DNA from: Coriolopsis trogii
Lineage: Eukaryota; Basidiomycota; Agaricomycetes; Polyporales; Polyporaceae
Direction: 5' to 3'
DNA: 64,000 nt
Assembly (NCBI GenBank): GCA_020543525.1
Contig: JAHYIO010000006.1
Location: 1,798,001 to 1,862,000, forward strand
The notes under the pieces were generated by a model, which was given only the letters and a program-made list of their open reading frames with translations, ran no database searches and had not been told where the DNA came from. The position numbers were made by a program, and so were the translations under genes. Below are positions 12,638 through 22,641 of the stretch, piece after piece (position 1 is the first letter of the stretch; each line of letters begins with the position of its first letter).

Positions 12638-14548
12638 ATGTCGCCAACACGGTCCAGTCTCTTCCGCCGCAGGAGGTCTTCTCTGGCTATGGGTGGTGCG
12701 TAGTATGATGCCTGCTACCGTCTGTATCTGTGCTCATGAGCTGTGCCCATCGCCGCAGCCTTGACCCAAGTCAAGCCAGGCAACTACGGGATCAACACAT
12801 CGACCTCTCCTCGTGCACTCACTTTCGCTCCCAACGTCACGCCCGGTACATACGTTGAGGACGACGACGAGCTCGATGGCGGGACTACTCCGACTATTCC
12901 CACCACCGCACTCTTCCCGCCGACGGAGCCTGCACCAGCACCGACACGTAAACGGCTCCCTCCTGGTAAGAGGCTCTCCCAGGGCTATATCCCCCGTCCA
13001 CCGAACGCTTTCATGCTCTTCCGTGCCAACTTTGTCCGCCAAAAGCACGTCCCTGGCTCGATCGAGACAAATCACGGTTCACTTTCCAAAATCATCGGCA
13101 ACTGTTGGCGTGCTCTCCCTCTCGACGAGAAGAAACATTGGGAGATTGAGGCAAAGAAGGCCAAGGCAGCTCACCGCGAGAAGTGGCCCCACTATCGCTT
13201 CCGCCCTGTTCACAACAAGAACAAGAAGAAGGGCGAAGCTGCCGCCAACGTGCATAGTGTGTCCGCTGCGGACAAGCGCAAGGCTGACAAGGCTCAAACG
13301 CTGCCATCGGACGAGGAGCGCTGCGAAGTCGTTGCCCAGCTCCTCCTGGAGGGCAAGAAGGGCGAGGAGCTCGCTGAGGCTGTGCGCCAGCTCGACATGG
13401 CGCGCGCCATGTCTCGCCCTGAAAGTGCGGAATTCCACCACGTGAATCCGTTCTCCCAGCCTTCTGTTCCGCTCTATCTGCAACGGAGGCCGTCCTCAGT
13501 ACCTCCTCCCACGACGCTGTACAACTCGGCGAATGGCATCGCCCTCCCCACACTGCCCTTCCTGGTCGCCCCGACTCCCCAGAATGCCTTCGGAGCCGAG
13601 AACATGTTCCATCCCGGATACACCATGGGCGCGGGTAGCGCGCATCCCTCGCGCGCAGCGTCGCCTGTGGGGAACATCTCACGTCGGGCCTTCCTCGGCG
13701 GTCGCCGTGCATCCAGTGTGCAACCCATCCCGTCCGAACGCATGTGGGACGGATACGACCCTCACCCGAACCACCAGGCGTTCGTCCACATTCAAGCGGG
13801 ACATGGCGCGATGCCGACCGCGTGGCAGCTGCAGCCGGACTGGGAGCCCCTACCAGAGGTCACTGACGCGAGCATCTTCCAGCCGGGCTGGACGAGCTCC
13901 TTCAAGGACACCGTCGGTGCCTCGACGCCTCAGTTCGATCCGCACATGCACCTCCAGGCGTGCATCGCGCCGAACGACCCTATGCCCATCCCTGTCGCCG
14001 CTCAGCACCAGCACCCGTTGCACCTGAACATCGGCCCGCTCGACAACTTCGACTTCGCGTCCCCGCCCTCGACCACGACCGACGGCTACTCGGCAGTCAC
14101 CCCTGGGCCTGGCGCGGGCGGAATGTTTGAGCCCCTCGACCCGCACGCGACCGCGTGGCCCGTGCCCGAGAGCGCGCCGTCGAGCACGTTCTCCGGCTCG
14201 CCTGCGCGCTCGGACGCGTCTCTCCCTACTGGCGCCGCTGTGCATGCTCCCCAGCCGCAGCACGCGCAGGTGCCGTTTGACGCCTGGGCGTCGAACGAGC
14301 AGGCAGAGGCGGAGAAGATGCATCTCCAGCACCAGCAGCACCAGCATCAGCACCAGCACCAGCAGATGCAGGAGCAGCAGATGCAGATGCAAATGCAAGC
14401 GGAGGAGCAGCACATGGCCGCGCTCATCGAGGATGGGTACGCGAGCCAATACGGGATGTACGCCGACTCCGGGTTCGAAGGCATGGACATGGAGATGGGC
14501 ATGCACGCTCCCGTCGACTATGGCTATTGCCCGTCGCAGGACTACTGA
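12638..14548 (+). CDS. HMG-box transcription factor 1 (MATA_HMG type)
   Basis: Two exons, 12638-12695 and 12759-14548 (intron GTGCGT...CAG, 63 nt), give 615 residues. The chosen ATG adds a basic N-terminus (RRRR); the ATG at 12689 is an alternative. The HMG box is at about 96-169 (YIPRPPNAFMLFR ... W..LP..EK..WE...), closest in style to the fungal mating-type (MATA_HMG) group that includes Prf1 and Pcc1. A second conserved block at about 204-232 (ERCEVVAQLLLEGKKGEEL) recurs in the HMG gene at 53066. The rest is Pro/Ser-rich with a Gln/His/Met repeat near the C-terminus (about 525-560), typical of activation regions. Nuclear, sequence-specific DNA binding follows from the family; the targets, and any role in mating or fruiting, are inference. 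Confidence 0.85.
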
Positions 14549-16080
14549 GCGGCGCTCGCTGTCTGTGTTATCGCAAAGTGACTTTGGTCTTGAGCTTCCG
14601 TGTTCCCTTTTCTGATGTCGTTTACCTGTATCATCTCCCGCGCGACCGCATGCTACCATCTTGGGTCGTTAATGTTTTCGTTCCACTGTTCCACTGTAGC
14701 CTTACCGTTTGAGATCGCTCTACGTTGACTCACTGTCTGTGCCTCTCTGTCTATATCCCCTCTGTAGCTATATTTTACCGCATCACATCCGACGCTTTCC
14801 TGTCCACCGTACACGTCTTCCCCCACCCGCCCCTCATAGACACGTATACCTGACCGGTACCTCGCAATGTTCGCAGCGTCCGCATACCCTACTTCTTGCC
14901 CTTGCGTTACTAGTACCCTTTGCCTCGACTCAACCCCCACTGTATCTATCTATCGGAATGGTCATGACATTGACAGAAATCACTGCGACCGCTCTGGTTT
15001 GCGCATGTGATTATACAGTAGGCTGAGTGTCGAGCCCTGCGCCCTCTGCGTGCAGAGACGAGAAGGCACGTATGCTCTGAGATCGCTTCTCATTGACGGG
15101 GCTGCGCAGCGGCAAGGAACAATCGACGCAAGCCGCGTGCTTCTCCTGCGCTCCGACACTTCACTCCGTCATGAGGGTAGCGCTGCGGCAGATTCTCCAT
15201 GCATCATTGTTTCAGCCCCCCTACTGAACGCAGCACAGGAACCCCAGCCCATACGTCCTCGCCAGAACTGCCAAGATGCCCTGCAAGCATGCATACTGGG
15301 AGTAGACGGCGACCAACTTCCAAGGATACGTTACACCTGTCGGCGAAACACGACAGCACGCACGGACTGGAGTGGAGACCTGATTGCCCTGCTGAGCGTG
15401 AACGTCCGCGGAGCCGCGAGCTTCTGCAGGGTGCACATACGCTCGACACGCGGTGGACCCTTGTGTTTGCGAGCCCCCTCGTGCATCCTAGACTGCGTGG
15501 CACAGCTGCATTGTAGAGCTTCCGTGTCCCGTTCCACGTTCGGGAGTGGAGTACTGATTGACGTTGATGAGATGAGAGGGGGTACTTGGCGTCCCAACTT
15601 CCGAGGCCGGGGTTGTGCTTATGTTGCCGATGTTCGCCTCACGAACAGAGCTCGCTACATCGATTGGCCAGTACGACGAAACATGGAAATCCTCCAGGAC
15701 AGGATGCATCTAGGCTGTCGCAGATATGACACGTAACGTTGACGCGCAACAGTTTGGAGGGCCACGAGCCGCAGTATGCACAGCGCAGAGGCCGAGAGTC
15801 GTCACTATCGCAGACGACCGAAGAGATCGCCATGCTCCAGAGCGCAGTCTGTGACACAGCAAGTCAGCTATCACGATTGTGCGTGGGAGATGTTGCAGCT
15901 CGTGTTGGCACTCGTCGACCCCTCGGAAGAACAGCGTTCATCTCGGAAGGATACGAAGCACCAGGGTCGGAGCAAGGAAGCACAGCTCGGACACACCTCT
16001 CTGCGCAAAGAACCCCTCGAAGCCACAGTCTGACTCTGCATGTCGTCCCTTCAGAAGACTTCGGAGCCCCACGATCACGA
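14549..16080. other. Intergenic between convergent genes; nothing recognised
   Basis: About 1.5 kb of 3' flank shared by the HMG-box gene and the phosphoesterase. The 228-codon plus-strand frame at 15050-15736 lacks an upstream promoter signature and family resemblance and is probably chance. Confidence 0.5.
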
Positions 16081-17136
16081 TCAGTTCACATTCCGTTCAG
16101 GGAGTGGGATGTCAACGACGATCGCTCCTCTCCACCGCTCGTACTTGGACTTGAGACTGTTCTCGGAGCACGCATTGACGAGGACCGTCTCCGTCCCCAT
16201 GTCCAGACGCGAGGCTGACGCCGACCGCACCCGTATCGCGCCTCCGAGTATCTTCACGCCTGCTGCCGCGGCGACGAGGAGCGCGTTGACCACCCTGTTC
16301 TTCCTGCTTCGGCACACAGCCTCGTACTTCCGCTGCGCCCAACTCCAGTCCACCACCCGCACCCCTCGCCCGACGTGGATATGACCAAACACATGCAGGC
16401 GCGGACGGTATGGCACGGCATCCCAAAGGGTGTTGAGCACTTGCCGGCACCCGTTTCGTTTATGGTCCAGGTGGAACGCGGGCGGTCCGTGCGTGACGAG
16501 CACGTCAATGAAGGGCGGAATTTGCCTGACTATCTCGGGCTCCTGAGAAATGGAATACTGGAAAGCGCCATGTCGGGCGGGAGAGAGGCGGGTCATGCTG
16601 TACGGGTGGCCGTACACCGCGAGGTACCGGCCGCGCACCTTGACGATCGCGGCCGTGCAGTGGAGATATGTAAGGCCTGGATATCGCGCGAGGAGGCGCG
16701 CTCGTACGGTCTCGTTCTCTAGGCAGGTGTCATGGTTGCCCGCGATGACGATCTTGTGGGCGTGGGGGGCAGAATGCAGCCAGGCGAACGCCGCGTCAAC
16801 CTCTGTCTCTCTTCCATGCCCACTGAGGTCCCCAGCGTGGATGAGTATGTCGCCCGGTGGGAGAGGCGGAAGCTTCTCGTTCTGGTTGTGGGTATCGGAG
16901 ATGCAGACGATTCGAGCCCGTTGGGGGGCGGGAGGGATGAGCGGATCACCCAGGTATGGTTCTGCGCGTGGCATGCATGCTGCGAATGCCTTGCGCGCAA
17001 GATAGAGGGAGGGACTGTACCAGAAGTTGCTCCAGAAAGGCGCGGTTACCCCGTACAGAAATTCGTCACCGCCGTTCAAATCCTCGTTCTCTTCGGAAGT
17101 GACCGATTTGTGGGACCCTGTGCGTGTCAAGGGCAT
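16081..17136 (-). CDS. Calcineurin-like metallophosphoesterase (MPPED type)
   Basis: A single exon of 351 residues. All metal-binding signatures of the family are present in order: D81-x-H83 (CISDTHNQ), G102-D103-x2-G (HAGDLSGHG), G133-N134-H135-D136, H216 (VTHGPP) and G251-H-x-H254 (FGHIH). The short form with these motifs matches the MPPED/Mpp239-like group of small phosphodiesterases, which cut 2',3'-cyclic nucleotides or similar substrates in vitro; the substrate here is unknown. About 70 residues before the domain include an aromatic stretch (FWSNFWYSPSLYLARKAF) that may associate with membrane, and a weak hydrophobic run (NALLVAAAAGVKILGG) lies near the end. Divergent from the MIOX gene, with 1.1 kb between starts. 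Confidence 0.9.
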   Translation of the reverse strand: MPLTRTGSHKSVTSEENEDLNGGDEFLYGVTAPFWSNFWYSPSLYLARKAFAACMPRAEPYLGDPLIPPAPQRARIVCISDTHNQNEKLPPLPPGDILIHAGDLSGHGRETEVDAAFAWLHSAPHAHKIVIAGNHDTCLENETVRARLLARYPGLTYLHCTAAIVKVRGRYLAVYGHPYSMTRLSPARHGAFQYSISQEPEIVRQIPPFIDVLVTHGPPAFHLDHKRNGCRQVLNTLWDAVPYRPRLHVFGHIHVGRGVRVVDWSWAQRKYEAVCRSRKNRVVNALLVAAAAGVKILGGAIRVRSASASRLDMGTETVLVNACSENSLKSKYERWRGAIVVDIPLPERNVN

Positions 17137-18216
17137 CCTATGTTGTATGTCAGAAGCAAGTAGCGTGCGGGAGGGATGTGCCCGAAAGGCATGACTGCTG
17201 CAATTGCAGCGCAGACGTAGTAGAAGTCAACAGCGTGCGAGAAGTCGTGACCGTATAGATGGTGGTACCAATGTCACAGGCGCTTGGGCCGTCGAAAGCA
17301 GGGTTGTCGATGGGGTATCCGTGGACGCCCTGCAGATCGCCTCGTTATGTACAGCCCTCTTCCTCTGCCTGTTGCTTCTAGCATGGGAAGCGAGAGCGGA
17401 CTCATGAACAGTCTCCGACGTCTCTCCCCCTTCCGCTGCTACGATTGGGTAGTCAACCGCACTTGGCAGCGAAGCTCACGCCCCCTCTCGCAAGATTGGG
17501 GCCTCCGACGTTGACAATCAACTCCGAGAGCAACACGCACCTACGGTATCTTCTGTGGAATAGGACTGGACCCTGCGAGGCCGGGATGATCGCACGTCTT
17601 CGGATTCCGTCGCCCACTCCGAGGTGTGTGTCCGAAGGCTGGAACAAATCTGTCGGAGGATCAGCTGCTCAGATTGAGGTGGACAAGCCCGCCTAGCCTA
17701 CCATGCGACATCGCGGCACATATCACTCGTGAGAGCGTCGAGGAGACCCTGACGTGACCACGGTGCGAACACAAGCGCAGAGAGTTGGAAATCTGGCGTC
17801 TCAACTAGGCAACTACGGGACTCCAGCCCCGCTCCGGCCTCCGGTCCGACTACCCCTTTTGGTCACTTGATGTCGTCAAACCACAAGCGCCGGCGCGCGC
17901 TACCCAGCCTTTGTGGAACCCTATGACCTGTGACTCTCGCTTTCTGCTTGCCCACGGGCCGTTCGCCACATTTGCTGTTTGCCATGTCGCCCAACCGATT
18001 CACGGACGTATAAAATGCGACAGGACGCAGCGGTTGGAGAGCAACCCCGCCCCGCTCCAGCTCCTCAGCCACACAGCGCTCGCCTCCTGACATAAGCTCC
18101 TCGCGACAGCTTATATACTTCTCCCTGTTGCTGCTTACTTTCGACACAGCCTGTGGTGTCTCATCCCTCAACTGCCAACCACCCCCAAGACCTCCACATC
18201 CGATTCATCCACCATC
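17137..18216. other. Divergent promoter region between phosphoesterase and MIOX genes
   Basis: Both flanking genes start outward from this 1.08-kb stretch. A TATA box for the plus-strand gene is at 18009-18016 and a second AT-rich TTATATAC lies near 18112. The minus-strand frame at 17863-18171 overlaps this promoter and is probably chance. Confidence 0.5.
18009..18016 (+). promoter_or_regulatory. TATA box of the MIOX gene
   Basis: TATAAAAT is 201 bases before the ATG at 18217, followed by a CT-rich leader. The nearer TTATATAC at about 18112 is an alternative. Confidence 0.45.
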
Positions 18217-19558
18217 ATGCACTTTGTGAACGACGGACGCGCTTTGGACGAAATTTCTGACGCCGTTGACGAAGGTACGGGCTCACCTTTCAATTTTGCA
18301 TGCCGATAGACACTGAGCCGCACGGCGCATCACAGTCAACAAGCTCAAGGGTAACGTCGCCCCTCAATGGGACGAAGCCTCTCAGTTCGACGCGGCCAAG
18401 GACAAGAACGGTTTCCGCAGATACGAGGAGGCCTGCGACCGCGTCAAGAACTTTTACCGTGAGCAACATGGTAAGTCCCGCGCCTCACGCCGTCACAGCC
18501 TCTGTTCCTCGATCGCTCACGTTCATCTTCGCAAACCTTCTGTCGGTTCCGACGCCTCGCATTCTCTTCGCACCGTTTCCAGAGAAGCAAACGTTTGAGT
18601 TCAACGTGCGCGTGCGCGCAGAGTTCAAGAAGACCGTACACGCGCGAATGGGTGCGTGAACGCTACGGCGCATGTTTGCTGCGCGTCGTATCCTGTACTG
18701 ACGGTCCTTCTGCTTCCCTATATGCTAGGTATCTGGGAGGCTATCGAGAAGCTGAACACCCTCGTGGACGACTCAGACCCTGACGTGAGTCTGTTCACCT
18801 GCCTATTGGAGCCTGAGTACCCCCGAACTCACGCAAATCACACATGCATACAGACGGACCTATCTCAGATCGAACACCTTCTGCAGACGGCCGAGGCCAT
18901 TCGTCGAGATGGCAAGCCAGAATGGATGCAGGTCGCCGGCCTAGTCCACGACCTCGGCAAGCTCCTATACTTCTTCGGCTCGGAGTACGTATCTCGCTTC
19001 TCCTGCTGTGCGTTGCTCAAGGGGTGAACCCTTCTTAGGGGCCAATGGGACGTTGTCGGGGACACGTTCGTTGTCGGCTGCAAGTTCTCCGACAAGATTA
19101 TCTATCCCGAGACCTTTGCGGGCAACCCCGACTCGAAAGACCCCGTTTACTCAACCGAGTATGGTGTCTATTCCCCGCACTGTGGTCTCGAGAACGTGAT
19201 GCTCTCTTGGGGTCACGATGAGGTGCGTTTTATATGCTCCTTTCTCTCCAACTCGGCGTTGTACTGAATACTGTCCTCTGACCTGACACAGTATCTCTAC
19301 CACGTCCTGAAGAAGCAGAGCTCGCTCCCAATGGACGCTCTCTACATGATCCGCTACCACAGCTTTTACCCATGGCACCGGGAGGGTGCGTACGCGCACC
19401 TGACGAATGGGGAGGACGCACGCGCCCTCGAGGCTGTCCGGGCCTTCAACCCGTACGACCTCTACAGCAAGAGCGACGAGCCCGTCAATGTGGAAAAGGT
19501 GAAGCCGTACTACCAGGGCCTCATCGCGAAGTACTTCCCCGACGTGATCGAGTGGTAA
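18217..19558 (+). CDS. MIOX: myo-Inositol oxygenase
   Basis: Seven exons (18217-18274, 18336-18470, 18583-18651, 18729-18784, 18854-18984, 19039-19222, 19292-19558) join to 299 residues, normal for the family. The enzyme is cytosolic and uses a mixed-valence di-iron centre and O2 to open myo-inositol to D-glucuronate, the first step of inositol catabolism. The six iron ligands can be placed: H114 ([11 protein letters not shown]), H138 and D139 (GLVHDLGK), H209 (SWGHDEY), H234 ([10 protein letters not shown]) and D267 (NPYDLY). The middle has the family block from GDTFVVGC to [12 protein letters not shown]. All junctions are GT-AG. Nothing in the neighbourhood belongs to a glucuronate pathway, so it stands alone, as is common for fungal catabolic genes. 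Confidence 0.96.
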
Positions 19559-20169
19559 TCGGTTCAGTGTCTCTTGTGACCAGCCTCTGCCTCCTGAGCG
19601 TACCACGTATACCTGCTTCTTGTGGACGCTGTAATTAAGTTTCGCCTTTCTGCACGAATGTCGTCTTTGCATAGTTAGCACTAGTAGCATACCAGTGGTG
19701 TAGGATATATTTCGCCGAGAATCAAAAGTATTAGTTTCTGACCTTCTATCTGCGAATATGAGCGGGAAGGCTTGCCCAAGGAGCTGATTGTGAATGACTT
19801 GAGCACTGTTGGGTATTAAGGTGGCTAAACATACGTAACTTCCATATAGAGCGAACGCACTAGGGTAGGCGCTGGGGTCGAGCAAATGTGACTCTTACCT
19901 CTTCCTGCCAAAAAATTGACAATCGATTGGACTGCTTCTTACCGGAGCTTGTCCATGCTACTGATCTGACTCAACCAACCCCATAATCTTCTAGGTTTCC
20001 GATCCTGGCGGCACTCTTTTCCTTCCGACTACCATCCCTCTGTGTACATAACCCCCGCCACCGCTTCCTTCCTGTATCATACCTTCGCCGACAGACTCAG
20101 ACCATCCGATTCTTGACTCCGAAGCTTCAAATCATCAACCAAAAGACTCCGATCACTGGACACTACAGC
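19559..20169. other. Intergenic; 3' flank of MIOX and promoter of ArgRS
   Basis: About 610 bases. The second half is CT-rich (20020-20110), as expected for a housekeeping leader. No TATA box and no gene seen. Confidence 0.5.
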
Positions 20170-22329
20170 ATGGCCTCGACGTCCGCCAACCGACCAAAAC
20201 TTGGACCGTCTCCCTTCTCCATCCCGGCCGATCTGCCCAAGCTCCCCGAGGTCGAGGGCACCGACCCTACCCGCTGCGTCCTCGACTCGTTCCGGATCGC
20301 TATTGCCAAGATTGTCGCGGATGCGTTGGAGCCGTTGACGATCGAGCAGGTCTACCAGGGCGTGGACTACGGGAAGAAGGGCGAGGACTTCACCGTGGCG
20401 CTGCCCCGATTCCGACTACCCGGCAAGGTGGACCAGCTGGCGAAGCAAGTACTGGACAAGGTATGTCTGTGCATGTCAGTCAAATGTGCCCTCCCCGTAT
20501 CCCTTGCCGTATGTTATGCCCGGTATGCATATGTCCGTGCTACCCAAACGTAGGGTTAGGGTTCCGAATCACATCCCGGCCAAAATCTTCGAACGTGCGT
20601 TCGCTGACGACGTTTAGTTCCAACCAGACGAATGGATTGAATCCGTGGCACACGACCGGGCTTTCCTGCACTTCCGGTGCCGGACGTCCACCCTTACCCG
20701 CCTCATCCTCGACCAGATCCACGCCCTCACACACGACACCGAATCAAAACAGCCTGAGTACGGCTCGAACTCGCTCGGGGAGGGCAAGCGCATCATCATC
20801 GAGTACTCGTCCCCAAACATCGCGAAGTCCTTCCATGTTGGCCATTTGCGGAGTACGATCATTGGCGCCTTCCTCGCGAATCTGTACCGCGCGTGTGGCT
20901 GGGAGGTCATCTCCATGAACTACCTCGGCGATTGGGGAACTCAGGTGCGACTCACCCTCTTGTCCTCTTTGTTGCTCAGTATCCTCAGCCTAAACCCCTG
21001 CCAGTTCGGACTCATCGCAGTCGGCTTCGAGAAGTACGGTTCGCAGGAGGAGCTCGAGAAGAATGCGATCCAACATCTGCTTGAAATCTACATCAAGGTG
21101 AACGCCGACGCGGAGAAGGACCCGAAAGTGCGCGAGGACGCCGCCGCGTGGTTCAAGCGCATGGAGGACGGCGACGAGGAGGCGCTCAAGAATTGGCGCG
21201 TCTGGCGGGAGCTGTCGGTCAAGAAGTACGAGGAGGAGTACGCGCGGCTGAACGTGCACTTTGACGAGTACACGGGCGAGAGCAAGGTCGGGCCGAAGAC
21301 GATGGAGACCGCGGTGAAGAAGCTGCAGGAGATGGGCCTCATCGAGGAGGACAACGGCGCGCTCCGGATCGATCTCGAGAAGTACAAGTTGGGCAAAGCT
21401 GTCGTCCGGAAACGAGGTATGCCTCTCGTTTTCGTTTCTCGCCGCCCTAGGCTCACGCGTCGCATAGATGGGACGTCGATCTACCTCACTCGAGATATCG
21501 GCGCGGCCATCGAGCGGTACGAGAAGTACAAGTTCGACAAGATGATCTACGTCGTCGCCGCACAGCAAGACCTGCACCTCGCGCAGTTCTTCAAGGTCCT
21601 CCAGCTCATGGGCTACGACTGGGCTCACAACCTTGAGCACGTGAACTACGGGCTCGTGCTGGGGATGAGCACACGTCGGGGCACCGTCGTCTTCCTCGAC
21701 CAGATCATCAAGGAGGCGGCGTCTGTCATGCACGAGCAGATGAAGAAGAACGAGGAGAAGTACAGCGCCATCGAGGACCCCGAACAGGTCGCGCTCGAGA
21801 TCGGCATCACTGGAGTCAAGATCCAGGACATGGCCGCCAAACGGTACGCACTTCATAGCACGGGGCCCTCGCGATCCGTATCTGAACTGGTGCATGCAGA
21901 ATCAACAATTACACGTTCAACTGGGAGCGCATGCTCTCGTTCGAAGGCGACACTGGGCCGTATCTCCAGTACGCCCACGTCCGACTGTCATCCATCGAGC
22001 GCAAGAACCCGGAGCTGCTCCCGCTGCCCGCCCCCTCGCAGCTCAACACGGCGCTGCTCGTCGAGCCGCAGGCACGCGAGATCGCGTTCCTGCTCGGGTC
22101 GTACCCCGACGTCGTCAAGACGGCGCTCAAGACGCATGAGCCGAGCGGGATCGTCACCTTTGGCTTCCGCCTCAGCCATGCCATCTCGAGCGCGTGGGAG
22201 ACGGTCATCGTCAAGGGCGAACAGGACAAGGAGAAGGCGAAGGCACGCATGGCGCTTTACCTGGCCGCACGGGACGTTTTGGGGGCGGCACTGCGTCTGC
22301 TCAGCATCAGGCCGCTTGAACGCATGTAG
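20170..22329 (+). CDS. Arginyl-tRNA synthetase (class I)
   Basis: Five exons (20170-20460, 20618-20944, 21005-21416, 21468-21843, 21900-22329) give 611 residues. It charges tRNA-Arg with arginine using ATP. The class I signature is at 170-173 (FHVGHLRST), preceded by IIIEYSSPNIAKS; the N-terminal tRNA-recognition region precedes it. Downstream blocks typical of ArgRS are visible: YLGDWGTQ joined to FGLIAVGFEKYG, KRDGTSIYLTRDIG, MLSFEGDTGPYLQYAHVR, and the terminal PLERM. The KMSKS loop is not canonical, as is common in ArgRS. Introns 2 (60 nt) and 3 (51 nt) are multiples of three without a stop, so unspliced mRNA would still read through. No clear mitochondrial presequence; a single ArgRS gene may serve both compartments, which I cannot tell. 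Confidence 0.95.
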
Positions 22330-22641
22330 ACGTCAGAGAGGCTGCGCGTTGTGACTGCGACGAAAAGAGGTTTGCGTTTCCTGTAGTGTACTAGTGTGAT
22401 CGCACTCTTGATGTGCCACATGTTGACGATATCATCTTGCTAGAATTGATCAACTACATCAGCCATAAACGCTACATTCGGCTCTTCAGTGTTGTGCGTC
22501 CTGCTGCTCCATCACGCCTTCGCCGTCCGGGCGTACATATGGTTTCCAAACACGTCCTATGGCGCGATCGACGAAGCTAATCATGCTCGATTGGCTTCCT
22601 GCGCACTACATAGATGAGTCAAATGGTGCAGAAAAGCCAAG
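22330..22641. other. Short gap between convergent genes
   Basis: 312 bases of shared 3' flank between the ArgRS and HET-domain genes. Nothing else seen. Confidence 0.5.

Noticed and set aside
15050..15736. 228-codon plus-strand frame between convergent genes
   Set aside because: No family resemblance, no promoter or splice context, unusual Cys/Arg composition.
20990..21895. 301-codon minus-strand frame
   Set aside because: Antisense shadow of ArgRS exons 3 and 4, passing through their intron.
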